A DNA stretch of 23,168 nt from an uncultured Collinsella sp. (GCA_900547805.1 URIE01000015.1:1-23168); one strand, 5' to 3'. Counted from the first letter of the stretch, positions 6,474 to 13,941 are shown. The notes: generated by a model from the sequence alone, not told the origin. Numbers and translations: made by a program.

Positions 6474-7238
6474 GGCGATGATGGGGGCGATGGCGCGGAT
6501 GCAGGCGTCGGCTGCCGTAAAGGTGGTGCTGTCGTCACTGACGATAAAGATGATCTTACCCTTAATGCCAAAGTCGCCGATCTCGCTAAAGAGCACGTAG
6601 GGTTCCTTGTCAAAGCCCGAGATGGGTGAAACGGCGACCTTGGTGGCACAGGCGAGCTCGTCTGCCAGCGCATCGAGCGAGTCCCACTTTGACGTGTCCT
6701 TCACCGCGACGGGAACGACAACGCGTCCAAAGGGCATGAGGTGCACGAGTGTGTTCTTGGAGATGTTGGAGTTGGGGACGATGATGGTCTGTCCGCAGGC
6801 GTCCTCGATGGTCGTGTGGCGCCAAGTGATGTCCTGGACCACGCCCGACACGCCGCCGACCTCGATATTGTCGCCGGGCTTGATGATGCCCATAAAGGTC
6901 ACTTGCATGCCGCCGATAAGGTTTGATAGCGTGTCCTGAAAGCCGAGCGAGATGGCGATGCCGCCGACGCCAAGAGCGGCGACGAGCGCGTTTGCGTTAA
7001 TGCCAAAGCAGTTGTCGAGGATAAAGCTGCCGCCGATCATCCAAATGACGGCACGCGCGATGTTGATGAAGATGCTCGATGCGGGAAGCGGGTTGTCGTC
7101 TCGGTTGAGTAGGTGGCGCAGGGTCTTGGATGCCACCTTGGCGGCGATGGCGGTGACTATTACCAAGATGACGGCCCAGATGATGTTGTGGACCCAGCGC
7201 TGCTCAAAGAAATGAAGAATCGGTTCAAACAATTCCAT
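6471..7238 (-). CDS. MscS-family small-conductance mechanosensitive channel
   Basis: This 255-residue membrane protein of the MscS family releases small solutes when membrane tension rises in hypo-osmotic shock. Hydrophobic segments lie at about 18-35 and 60-82. The pore helix follows (ANALVAALGVGGIAISLGFQ at about 86-105, with Gly/Ala packing), then DTLSNLIGG, and the beta domain with GDNIEVGGVSGVVQDITWRHT and VPNSNISKN, hallmarks of the family. It is slightly shorter than E. coli MscS (286), with a short N-terminus and a short C-terminal cap. An AGGAGG site lies 10 nt before the ATG, somewhat far but clear. It is a single-gene unit ended by hairpin copy C. Confidence 0.93.
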   Translation of the reverse strand: MELFEPILHFFEQRWVHNIIWAVILVIVTAIAAKVASKTLRHLLNRDDNPLPASSIFINIARAVIWMIGGSFILDNCFGINANALVAALGVGGIAISLGFQDTLSNLIGGMQVTFMGIIKPGDNIEVGGVSGVVQDITWRHTTIEDACGQTIIVPNSNISKNTLVHLMPFGRVVVPVAVKDTSKWDSLDALADELACATKVAVSPISGFDKEPYVLFSEIGDFGIKGKIIFIVSDDSTTFTAADACIRAIAPIIA

Positions 7239-7281
7239 GTAGGGAAAACCTCCTAATGATCATTCAACCATGATACCCACC

Positions 7282-7310
7282 AAAAAGCCCGTCCGATCAC
7301 ATCGGACGGG
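7282..7310 (-). terminator. Strong rho-independent terminator, minus strand
   Basis: CCCGTCCGAT (7288-7297) and ATCGGACGGG (7301-7310) form a perfect 10-bp stem with a 3-nt loop. On the minus strand a run of five T (7286-7282) follows. It lies more than 260 nt beyond the ABC ATPase stop, behind two other hairpins, so it may serve a separate short transcript from about 7480-7311. Confidence 0.85.
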
Positions 7311-7386
7311 CCGATAACTTGAGATGGGGTGGCCGCGGTGGCGTAAGCTGGGCCGCCGGCGAGCACGCCGGCAAGGAGTGCGGCGG

Positions 7387-7416
7387 TCAAGCAAGACGGG
7401 GAAGGAGTCTTCTCAT
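7387..7416 (-). CDS. Possible short leader or frameshifted small secreted peptide
   Basis: On the minus strand, AAGGA lies 8 nt before an ATG that reads MRRLLPRLA and then stops. In another frame directly following (from 7390), TAALLAGVLAGGPAYA and a short tail can be read. Joined by a one-base shift, the two would make a textbook signal peptide with a basic start, hydrophobic core and AYA cleavage site. The second frame runs through the terminator at 7282-7310 to a stop at 7253-7255, which speaks against a functional long product. The 335-nt gap 7239-7573 otherwise holds the terminator and hairpin copies D and E. Either a decayed small gene or coincidence. Confidence 0.25.
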   Translation of the reverse strand: MRRLLPRLA

Positions 7417-7479
7417 GGCAGTTTCCTTAGTTCTTAACCAGTGGTTCCTGCTGACGCTGGATTATCGACATGATATGCG

Positions 7480-7519
7480 AAAACCGTCGCAAAGGTATCT
7501 GTTCCTTTGCGGCGGTTTT
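7480..7519. repeat. Dispersed hairpin element, copy D
   Basis: AAAACCGTCGCAAAGG (7480-7495) pairs with CCTTTGCGGCGGTTTT (7504-7519) without mismatch apart from one T-G wobble, around a TATCTGTT loop. The stem differs from copies A-C, and changes on both arms keep pairing. Confidence 0.8.
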
Positions 7520-7534
7520 GACGTTTGCGCAGAT

Positions 7535-7575
7535 AAAACCTGCCAAAATAAACCTGTCCCTTATTGGCAGGTTTT
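7535..7575. repeat. Dispersed hairpin element, copy E; terminator of the ABC ATPase gene
   Basis: AAAACCTGCCAA (7535-7546) pairs with TTGGCAGGTTTT (7564-7575), with an inner ATAA/TTAT extension and an ACCTGTCCC loop. The TAA stop of the ATPase (TTA at 7574-7576) overlaps the T-run. It lies 15 nt from copy D, making a tandem pair with different stems. Confidence 0.85.
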
Positions 7576-8368
7576 AGCTCAGCAGCATGCGGTCGTTGGC
7601 GAGCTCGCCGCCCGAGACCTCCTCGAACTTCTGCAGCAGGTCGGCTACGGTGAGCGACTTCTTCTCGTCGCCGGCCACGTCGTAGATCACATGGCCCTCG
7701 TGCATCATGATCAGACGGTTGCCCAGACGGATGGCGTCATTCATGTTGTGCGTAACCATGAGCGTGGTCAGATGGTTTTCGTCGACAATCTCCTCGGTCA
7801 GGTTGAGCACCTTAGAGGCCGTCTTGGGGTCGAGGGCCGCCGTGTGCTCGTCGAGCAGCAGCAGGCGCGGCTTGGTGAGCGTGGCCATGAGCAGCGTGAG
7901 TGCCTGGCGCTGGCCACCCGAAAGCAGGCCGACCTTGGCGTTGAGGCGCGTGTCCAGGCCAAGGTCCAGGCGCTTGAGCAACTCAACGTACTCGTCCTTC
8001 TCGGCCTTGGTGACGCCCCACGAAAGACCGCGACGCTGGCCGCGGCGCTTGGCGAGGGCCAGGTTTTCGGCAATTTGCATGTCGGCTGCGGTGCCGCGCA
8101 TGGGGTCCTGGAACACGCGGCCCAGGTACTTGGCGCGCTGCGACTCGCTCAGACGCGAGATGTCGGTGCCGTCGAGCTCAATAACACCAGAATCGAGCGG
8201 ATACACGCCGGCGATCATATTGAGCAGCGTGGACTTGCCGGCGCCGTTGCCGCCAATCACGGTTACAAAGTCGCCATCGTTGAGGGTGAGGTCGACGCCG
8301 GTGAGCGCGCGCTTCTCGGTGACGGTGCCCTTGTTAAAGGTCTTCTTGACGTGCGAGAGCTTAAGCAT
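7574..8368 (-). CDS. ABC transporter ATP-binding protein (TrpXYZ-type importer)
   Basis: This 264-residue ATPase should power the importer formed with the next two genes. Visible motifs are Walker A GGNGAGKST (39-47), Q-loop (RVFQDP), signature LSGGQRQ, Walker B LLLLDEHTAALD and the H-loop THN. The ATG at 8366-8368 is preferred: GGGAG precedes it by about 9 nt, whereas the ATG 9 nt upstream has the ribosome-binding site touching it. The start overlaps the permease stop by 8 nt, so translation is coupled. The set of PF04392-type lipoprotein, LivH-like permease and ATPase resembles Streptococcus trpXYZ, linked to tryptophan uptake; the true substrate here is unproven. Confidence 0.93.
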   Translation of the reverse strand: MLKLSHVKKTFNKGTVTEKRALTGVDLTLNDGDFVTVIGGNGAGKSTLLNMIAGVYPLDSGVIELDGTDISRLSESQRAKYLGRVFQDPMRGTAADMQIAENLALAKRRGQRRGLSWGVTKAEKDEYVELLKRLDLGLDTRLNAKVGLLSGGQRQALTLLMATLTKPRLLLLDEHTAALDPKTASKVLNLTEEIVDENHLTTLMVTHNMNDAIRLGNRLIMMHEGHVIYDVAGDEKKSLTVADLLQKFEEVSGGELANDRMLLS

Positions 8369-9284
8369 CTGCCTCATCTCCCTTCGTGTAGGAGCTGCGG
8401 AGCTTATAGCGCTCCAAAATCACGGGCACGCACAGGGCCACGGCGACGATCGCGGCAGAGAGCAGCTTCATGTCGTTGGCGTCCATGCCCAGCTGCAGCA
8501 CGATGGCGCGGATAAGGAAGTACACCACGGAGCCAAAGACGGCGGAGGCAAGACGGACGCTAAACTGCGTCAGACCGCCGGGCAGCAGGCGACCGAGCAC
8601 TTCGCCGATGACGATGGCGGCAAGACCGATAACGATGGCGCCGGTGCCCATGCCAATGTCGGCATACTTCTGGCTCTGGCAGATGAGCGCACCCGAAAGG
8701 CCAATGAGGGCGTTGGAGAGCACGAGGGCGATCATTTTGGTGGTGTTGGTGTTAACGCCCAGGGCGCGGATCATGTACTCGTTGTTGCCGGTGGCACGCA
8801 GCGCCGAGCCGATCTCGGTGCCAAAGAACCAGTACAGGATGGCGACGATGGCCACGGCCAGCACGATGCCTAGGATAATGGCAACAGTGGACTGCGGCAG
8901 GCCCGTCATGTTGCTGACGGATGAGAAGATAGTGCCCTTGGCAAGGATGGGCGTGTTGGACTTGCCCATGATGCGCAGGTTGATGGACCACAGACTGATC
9001 TGCGTAAGGATTCCGGCGAGGATTGCGGGAATCTCAAAGACGGTGGTCAAGATGCCCGTGACGGCGCCCGCGATGGCGCCGGCGCACATGCCGGCCAGCA
9101 CGGCGAGCAAGGGGTCGACGTTATTGTTGACGATGAGTACGGCGCAGACACAGCCGCCGAGGGCAAAGCTGCCGTCGCAGGTCATATCGGGGATGTCGAG
9201 CAGGCGGAACGTGATAAACACGCCAAGCACCATAATGCCCCAGAGGACGCCCTGCGAAACGGCGCCCTGCAATGCAATGAGCAT
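8361..9284 (-). CDS. ABC transporter permease, branched-chain/TrpY-like
   Basis: This 307-residue integral membrane protein has eight or more hydrophobic segments, starting MLIALQGAVSQGVLWGIMVLGVFITFRLLDIPDMTCDGSF. That opening, including the DIPDMT-DGSFALGG block, is typical of the permeases that accompany ABC_sub_bind lipoproteins; GNNEYMIRALGVNT is the cytoplasmic coupling region. It would form the channel as a dimer. A strong AGGAGG precedes the ATG. It lies between the ATPase (8-nt overlap) and the lipoprotein gene (204-nt gap with hairpins). Confidence 0.92.
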   Translation of the reverse strand: MLIALQGAVSQGVLWGIMVLGVFITFRLLDIPDMTCDGSFALGGCVCAVLIVNNNVDPLLAVLAGMCAGAIAGAVTGILTTVFEIPAILAGILTQISLWSINLRIMGKSNTPILAKGTIFSSVSNMTGLPQSTVAIILGIVLAVAIVAILYWFFGTEIGSALRATGNNEYMIRALGVNTNTTKMIALVLSNALIGLSGALICQSQKYADIGMGTGAIVIGLAAIVIGEVLGRLLPGGLTQFSVRLASAVFGSVVYFLIRAIVLQLGMDANDMKLLSAAIVAVALCVPVILERYKLRSSYTKGDEADA

Positions 9285-9359
9285 GCTTCATACCTCCTAG
9301 GATAGGGTGGACACGTGATTTTCCATAATAGCGGTACCAATGCATAAAAGAGCTGCGGA

Positions 9360-9417
9360 CGGATGTTTTGTCTCATCCGAAACAAGCAGGGCGAACGCCG
9401 GTCTTTAGCGTTCGCCC
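9360..9417 (-). promoter_or_regulatory. Intercistronic stem-loops in the ABC operon
   Basis: GGGCGAACGC (9389-9398) pairs perfectly with GCGTTCGCCC (9408-9417). A second stem, CGGATG/CATCCG, lies at 9360-9379. They sit between the lipoprotein and permease genes. The T-run after the larger stem is poor, so partial termination or mRNA stabilisation is more likely than full termination. This would leave more lipoprotein than permease mRNA, a common pattern in such operons. Confidence 0.6.
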
Positions 9418-9488
9418 CAAGGACTCCGATATTGAATAACGCGGCTGTGGCGCGCGTGCGGGCCCTAGACGCGTTACCGCGCATGGCG

Positions 9489-10469
9489 CTACTCGTCCAG
9501 AGCGGAAAGGTCGATGCCTAGGGCCTCGGCCATCTCGTCGTTCTTGACGACGACCAGGTCCTTGCTCGAGAGGTGCTTGATCGGCATATCCTCGGGCTTG
9601 GCCTCGCCCTTCAGGATCTTAACGGCCATCTCGCCCGCGGCGTAGCCCAGGTCCTTATAGTTGATGGAGAGGGTGAACAGGCCGCCGGCCATGCACATAC
9701 CCTCCTCGCCGGTCACGAAGGGGAGCTTATTCTCCTTGCAGATCTGGCCGACCTGCGAAGCGCCCGCGGCGATGGTGTTGTCAGTGGGGGAGTACAGCGC
9801 GTCGACCTTGCCCACGGCAGACTCGACGACGGACTGAATCTCGTTGGAGCTCGAGACGGTGAAGTCAGTGTACTCGAGCCCCAGCTTGTCGAGCTCCTTC
9901 TTGGCGGCCTTGATCTGGACGTCGGAGTTGGACTCGGCGGTGCAGTAGAGCAGGCCGACCTTTTTAACGTCGGGCAGGACCTTCTGCATCATCTCGAGCT
10001 GCTCGGCGACCGGGGTGAGGTCGGAAGCGCCCGTGACGTTGGTGCCGGGCTTGTCGTTGTCCTGGACCAGGCCGGAGGCGGCGTAGTCGGTGATGGCGCA
10101 GCCAACGATGGGGATATCAGCGGTGGCGCCGGCGGCAGCCTGCGCGGCGGGCGTAGCGATGGCATAGATCAGGTTGACGCCGTCGCCTACGAACTTGTCG
10201 GCAATGGACTTACACGTGGACTGGTCGTTCTGGGCGTTCTTCTGGTCGATCTTGACCTTGAGACCGCTCTTCTTGATGGCCTTGACGAAGCCGTCGTTGG
10301 CGGCATCGAGCGCGGAGTGCTCGGTGAGCTGCAGAACGCCGATGGTGTAGTCGGAACCGGCGGCAGCAGAGCCGGAACCAGAGTTGCCGCCGCATCCGGC
10401 GAGCGGGGCGAGCGCGAGCAGGCCAGCGGAGACCAGAAGGCTCCTGCGGCTGATGGTGATGTCCTTCAT
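9489..10469 (-). CDS. ABC transporter substrate-binding lipoprotein (TrpX/PF04392 type)
   Basis: This 326-residue lipoprotein captures the substrate outside the cell for the permease/ATPase pair downstream. It starts MKDITISRRSLLVSAGLLAL and has the lipobox L-A-G-C with Cys26 as the lipidated residue, followed by a Gly/Ser linker. The mature part reads YTIGVLQLTEHSALDAANDGF, then IYAIATPAAQAA, KKVGLLYC and VDALYSPTDNTI, the pattern of the ABC_sub_bind family. The ATG at 10467-10469 is chosen because the signal peptide begins there; the frame extends 60 codons upstream with implausible sequence. The ribosome-binding site (GGGGGT) is only fair. Relatives bind tryptophan or other aromatic amino acids, but specificity cannot be read. 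Confidence 0.92.
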   Translation of the reverse strand: MKDITISRRSLLVSAGLLALAPLAGCGGNSGSGSAAAGSDYTIGVLQLTEHSALDAANDGFVKAIKKSGLKVKIDQKNAQNDQSTCKSIADKFVGDGVNLIYAIATPAAQAAAGATADIPIVGCAITDYAASGLVQDNDKPGTNVTGASDLTPVAEQLEMMQKVLPDVKKVGLLYCTAESNSDVQIKAAKKELDKLGLEYTDFTVSSSNEIQSVVESAVGKVDALYSPTDNTIAAGASQVGQICKENKLPFVTGEEGMCMAGGLFTLSINYKDLGYAAGEMAVKILKGEAKPEDMPIKHLSSKDLVVVKNDEMAEALGIDLSALDE

Positions 10470-10504
10470 ATCATTACCCCCAGTATAAAAATGGCTGGAA
10501 ACAC

Positions 10505-10560
10505 TGCACTGGGACAAAGTGCAAGTGGGACTATAGTAGCGCTGATGTCCATTTTTACAA
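10505..10560 (-). promoter_or_regulatory. Candidate promoter and operator of the ABC importer operon
   Basis: On the minus strand, TTGTAA (10560-10555) and TATAGT (10535-10530) are separated by 19 nt and could be -35 and -10 boxes. Just downstream, TGCACT (10523-10518) and AGTGCA (10510-10505) form an inverted repeat with a 7-nt centre, placed where a repressor would block initiation. The ATG follows at 10469. Found by eye. Confidence 0.35.
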
Positions 10561-10629
10561 CAGCCTGGCGGGTTTTTTAATACAGAATCGGATGGGCGGT
10601 ACGGGTAGTCGAATGGGCGGCGGAGGGTC

Positions 10630-11415
10630 TTATGCGGCGGAGGAGGCATCGTCCTCGTCCAGGGCGGCGAAGAGCTTCTTGCCGTCGAGGAGACGTGTGG
10701 TGACGTTTCTCATTCGGCCGATTTCTACGGTACGCAACGTGTCATCGGCGCCTCGCGCGTCATAGACCGTTCCCAGCAAATACGAGATGCCGTCTCGTTG
10801 CTTGATGGCAAAGGGCCGGAGTGTCATCCGTGCCACTTCGACCTCTCCGCGTGCCGTGACACTCGAAATATCAAAACTCACCGTGGTTCCGTGGTCGATG
10901 GCCTGCTCGATGAGCTCGCAGGCATCGATGCGCTTGACGGGCGTGCGTGTGGCCTTGGTGGATTTGTCGCCTGCGCTTGGAGCAGGCTCGGGTGCATCGA
11001 GGTAGCCGCGAACGTCGGCACTCGCCATGGCGACCAGGTGCTGCGCCATGCTCTTTCGAATGGCGATGGGCGTGGAGCGGTTGCGCATGACCATGCCGTG
11101 GAGCCGGATGATCTCTTCGTCGGTGAGCGGACGGGTCAAGAGTCGATAGCCCACGCCGCGCTTGTACTCAATTTCGTATCCGGCATGGCGAAGTGCGGAG
11201 ATGGCGGTGTAGATGCTGCGCCGCGCCGCCGAGATGGGCATGCGGGCGGGGTCGTCGGGATGGGCGAGGCGCCGGATCAACTCATCGGAAAGCATGGCCT
11301 TGTCCTCGCCGGTGTTATCGCTTAATAGTTGCAGGATGCGAACGGCGCGATAGGCTGCCATCGAGGCGGCGCCTCTAGTCGTGGTGTCGTAGGTTTCAAC
11401 AGCGGCTTCGGTCAT
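10630..11415 (-). CDS. WYL/DeoR-like helix-turn-helix transcriptional regulator
   Basis: This 261-residue protein has an N-terminal winged-helix part (about 20-95: AVRILQLLSD, ISAARRSIYTAISALRHAGYEIEYKRGVGYRLL). Its C-terminal domain resembles the WYL ligand-sensing fold (MTLRPFAIKQRDGISYLLGTVYDARG, then LRTVEIGRMRNVTTR). WYL regulators are known to bind nucleic acids or small ligands and to act as repressors or activators. The ATG at 11413-11415 has AAGGA about 10 nt upstream; a GTG three codons earlier is too close to that site. It lies just upstream of the ABC importer on the same strand, but a 160-nt gap with its own promoter candidate separates them. Whether it controls the importer is a guess. 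Confidence 0.85.
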   Translation of the reverse strand: MTEAAVETYDTTTRGAASMAAYRAVRILQLLSDNTGEDKAMLSDELIRRLAHPDDPARMPISAARRSIYTAISALRHAGYEIEYKRGVGYRLLTRPLTDEEIIRLHGMVMRNRSTPIAIRKSMAQHLVAMASADVRGYLDAPEPAPSAGDKSTKATRTPVKRIDACELIEQAIDHGTTVSFDISSVTARGEVEVARMTLRPFAIKQRDGISYLLGTVYDARGADDTLRTVEIGRMRNVTTRLLDGKKLFAALDEDDASSAA

Positions 11416-11531
11416 GGTGCCCACGTCCTTTCCGTTTTGGGTGGCGACGGTATGGAGCCTAGGACGTGGGGCTTTCCCAGGGGCGCAGGGCGCTCTGGGC
11501 GGTCGGTAGTCGTCGGCAAACGGCAGGTCGA

Positions 11532-11595
11532 GTTTTCAACAGCCCTGCTCAACTGACCAAAATCTTGCCAAAAGCTTGACGGATACTGTTGAAAA
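11532..11595. repeat. Wide-spaced inverted repeat in the asnS/WYL gap
   Basis: TTTTCAACAG (11532-11541) and CTGTTGAAAA (11586-11595) are perfect inverted arms with 44 nt between them. They run into the asnS terminator at 11592. The rest of the 249-nt gap (11416-11664) has no gene I can support. Confidence 0.7.
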
Positions 11596-11624
11596 AAGCG
11601 CCCCTCGGCTTGCCGAGAGGCGCT
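11592..11624 (-). terminator. Terminator of asnS, minus strand
   Basis: AGCGCCCCTCGGC (11597-11609) pairs with GCCGAGAGGCGCT (11612-11624) with one mismatch and a 2-nt centre. On the minus strand six T follow (11597-11592). It lies 40 nt after the asnS stop. Confidence 0.88.
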
Positions 11625-11664
11625 GGCGTGATGCGCTGGAACGCGTTCGGTGGCGCTGTGGCGA

Positions 11665-13068
11665 TTAGAAGTCGGCGTTGCCCACGGTGCGCGGGTGCGG
11701 CAGGACGTCGCGGATGTTGCCCACACCGGTCAGATACATGACCAAGCGCTCGAAGCCCAAGCCGTAGCCGGCGTGCTTGCAGGAACCGTAGCGGCGCAGG
11801 TCAAGGTAGTACTTGTACTGCTCGGGATTCATGCCCAGGTCCTTGATGCGGGCCTCGAGCAGATCCAGGCGCTCCTCGCGCTGGGAGCCGCCGATAATCT
11901 CGCCGATACCGGGAACCAGGCAGTCGGCGGCGGCGACGGTCTTGCCGTCCTCGTTCATGCGCATGTAGAACGCCTTGATCTCGGCCGGGTAGTCGGTTAC
12001 GAAGGTCGGTCGCTTAAAGTGCTCCTCGGTCAGGAAACGCTCGTGCTCGGTCTGCAGGTCGATGCCCCAGCTGACGGGGTAATCAAACTGGTGGCCAGCA
12101 GCGACTGCCTGCTCCAGGATTTCGACAGCCTCGGTGTAGGTAACGCGGGCAAAGTCGGAGTTTGCCACATGGTCCAGGCGCTCGATCAGGCCCTTGTCCA
12201 CAAACTTGTTGAGCATATTGAGCTCGTCGGGGCAGGTGGCCATAACGTCCTTAAGGACGTACTTGAGCATGGCCTCGGCGTTATCCATGTAGTCGTTCAG
12301 GTCAGCAAAGGCCATCTCGGGCTCGATCATCCAAAACTCGGCGGCGTGGCGCGTGGTGTTGGAGTTTTCGGCGCGGAAGGTGGGGCCAAAGGTGTACACG
12401 TCGCCAAAGGCCATGGCAAAGTTCTCGGCATTGAGCTGGCCGGACACGGTAAGGCTCGCGTGCTTGCCAAAGAAGTCCTGGCTCCAGTCGACCTCGCCGG
12501 ACTCGGTGAGGGGCGGGTTTTTGGAGTCAAGCGTGGTCACGCGGAACATCTCGCCGGCACCCTCGCAGTCACTCGTGGTGATGATGGGGGTGTTGACGTA
12601 GACAAAGCCTTGCTCCTGGAAGAAGCGGTGGATGGCGGCAGCCGCGACAGAGCGGATGCGGAACACGGCGCGGAACAGGTTAGTGCGCGGGCGCAGGTGC
12701 TGCTGGGTGCGCAGGAACTCGACGGTTGCGCGCTTCTTCTGCAGCGGGTAATCCGGGGCGCTGACGCCCTCGACCTCGATGGAGGTGGCAGAAAGCTCGA
12801 AAGGTTGGGGCGCATCGGGGGTCAGCTTGACGGTGCCGGTGCAAATGAGTGCGGCCGAGACGTTTTGATGGGCGATCTCGTCGTAGTTGTCGAGTGCCTC
12901 GCGGTTCATGACGACTTGCAGGTCGCGGAAGCAGCTGCCGTCGTTGAGCGTGACAAAGCCAAAGTTCTTCATGTCGCGGACGGACTTGACCCAGCCGGCG
13001 ACGGTGACGGTCTGGCCGCCGAGCGACTCGGCATCGGCATAGAGCTGCGCGATTTTGGTGCGGTTCAC
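11665..13068 (-). CDS. asnS: Asparaginyl-tRNA synthetase
   Basis: This 467-residue class IIb synthetase attaches asparagine to tRNA-Asn. An N-terminal OB-fold anticodon-binding domain comes first (about 15-105, VTVAGWVKSVRDMKNFGFVTLNDGS). The catalytic core carries motif 2 (GPTFRAENSNTTRHAAEFWMIEPE) and motif 3 (GYGLGFERLVMYLTGVGNIRDVLPHPR). Length is normal for the family. GTG at 13066-13068 is chosen as start because GGGAGG lies 5 nt upstream and the protein then begins (M)NRTKIAQLYAD. Upstream in-frame ATGs at 13080 and 13104 would put the ribosome-binding site inside the gene. It is a single gene with its own terminator. Confidence 0.97.
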   Translation of the reverse strand: MNRTKIAQLYADAESLGGQTVTVAGWVKSVRDMKNFGFVTLNDGSCFRDLQVVMNREALDNYDEIAHQNVSAALICTGTVKLTPDAPQPFELSATSIEVEGVSAPDYPLQKKRATVEFLRTQQHLRPRTNLFRAVFRIRSVAAAAIHRFFQEQGFVYVNTPIITTSDCEGAGEMFRVTTLDSKNPPLTESGEVDWSQDFFGKHASLTVSGQLNAENFAMAFGDVYTFGPTFRAENSNTTRHAAEFWMIEPEMAFADLNDYMDNAEAMLKYVLKDVMATCPDELNMLNKFVDKGLIERLDHVANSDFARVTYTEAVEILEQAVAAGHQFDYPVSWGIDLQTEHERFLTEEHFKRPTFVTDYPAEIKAFYMRMNEDGKTVAAADCLVPGIGEIIGGSQREERLDLLEARIKDLGMNPEQYKYYLDLRRYGSCKHAGYGLGFERLVMYLTGVGNIRDVLPHPRTVGNADF

Positions 13069-13176
13069 GTATCCTCCCATAACGGTTGAATGATAGTTAT
13101 CCATACAGTTCGATATTCTAGCAGCTCGGCTCATTTGGGCTATACAGATAAGGCATTGGCGGGATGGTTTTTCAAA

Positions 13177-13212
13177 CGAAAAGCGCCCGCGGCCAAATGG
13201 TCGCGGGCGCTT
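13177..13212 (-). terminator. Terminator of the EIIA gene, minus strand
   Basis: AAGCGCCCGCG (13181-13191) pairs with CGCGGGCGCTT (13202-13212), with a further GCC/GGT closing pair in the loop. On the minus strand TTTTCGTTT follows. It lies 38 nt after the EIIA stop. Confidence 0.85.
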
Positions 13213-13249
13213 GACGAGGCGCCTTTTGGCTGTGTGGCGCGGGGCCTGG

Positions 13250-13813
13250 CTACTTGGTCTTGGCAACCAGCAGCGGGTCGCCAAGCTTGACGAGCGGGTT
13301 GCCGCCGATAAGCGTTCCAGACTCGCCGACATGGTCGATGCTCTTAAGACGATCGAGCTCGGAGATGATGACGGTCACGATGTCCTCGTGGCCGGCGGCC
13401 TTGATGGCCTCGCGATCGAAGCTGATGAGCGGCTGGCCGGGCTTGACCGTGTCGCCCATCTCGACAAAGCGGGCAAAACCCTTACCGTTCATTTCCACGG
13501 TGCCCAGGCCAACATGGATGAACACGCGAAGACCGTCCTCGGTGATCATGCCGATGGAGTGGTTGGTGACGGTGGTGGCGCCGATACGGCCGTTAGCGGG
13601 GGCGTAAATGGTGCCGGTAATGGGCTCGATGCCGTAGCCCTGGCCGAGCATGCCCGAGGCGATGGTCTCGTCGGGAACCTCACTCAGATTGACGAGCACG
13701 CCGTTGACAGGAGCGTAGATGACGCCTTCGCGGGTGGCGAAGCTTGCTGCGGGCGGAACGGACGCCTCGCCCGACGAAGTGAACGTGGACTTGAGCGAAT
13801 CGAGCAGACCCAT
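13250..13813 (-). CDS. PTS EIIA(Glc)-like phosphocarrier protein
   Basis: This 187-residue single-domain PTS EIIA is of the glucose (crr) type. The pattern APVNGVLVNLSEVPD, then PITGTIYAPANGRI, NHSIGMITEDGLRVFIHVGLGTVEMNGKGF and GDTVKPGQPLI is diagnostic. The two active-site histidines fall at about 85 and 100, the second (FIHVG) being the one phosphorylated by HPr. GGAGG lies 6 nt before the chosen ATG; the frame continues upstream without such a site. No EIIB/EIIC is beside it, so it should donate phosphate to EIIBC proteins encoded elsewhere and may act as a signalling protein in sugar control. Confidence 0.94.
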   Translation of the reverse strand: MGLLDSLKSTFTSSGEASVPPAASFATREGVIYAPVNGVLVNLSEVPDETIASGMLGQGYGIEPITGTIYAPANGRIGATTVTNHSIGMITEDGLRVFIHVGLGTVEMNGKGFARFVEMGDTVKPGQPLISFDREAIKAAGHEDIVTVIISELDRLKSIDHVGESGTLIGGNPLVKLGDPLLVAKTK

Positions 13814-13863
13814 AGATGCCTCCAACGTATCAGGCGCGCATGTTGCACGCGTGTGGTTTGCCG

Positions 13864-13941
13864 GAAACGTTTCGTACGTGTTTCCCAGCACGGTCAGCGC
13901 TCCTATTTTACGCTGTCCAACGATACCTCTGAACAGCGATT
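13864..13941 (-). promoter_or_regulatory. Candidate promoter and LacI-type operator of the EIIA gene
   Basis: GAAACGTTTC (13864-13873) is a perfect 10-bp palindrome with the central AACGTT/CG typical of LacI/GalR-family operators. It lies about 50 nt before the EIIA start. Upstream on the minus strand TTCAGA and TAAAAT are 17 nt apart (about 13936 down to 13908) and could be -35 and -10 boxes. A TGATATATCA palindrome also lies in this divergent region, at about 13949-13958. Found by eye. Confidence 0.4.

Noticed and set aside
7319..8873. Long plus-strand open frames opposite the ABC genes
   Set aside because: They are antisense shadows of clear ABC ATPase and permease genes in a GC-rich genome, with no domain or ribosome-binding site.
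11650..13089. 479-codon plus-strand frame opposite asnS
   Set aside because: Low-complexity Gly/Val/Asp-rich shadow of asnS codons; the minus-strand gene has all class II synthetase motifs.
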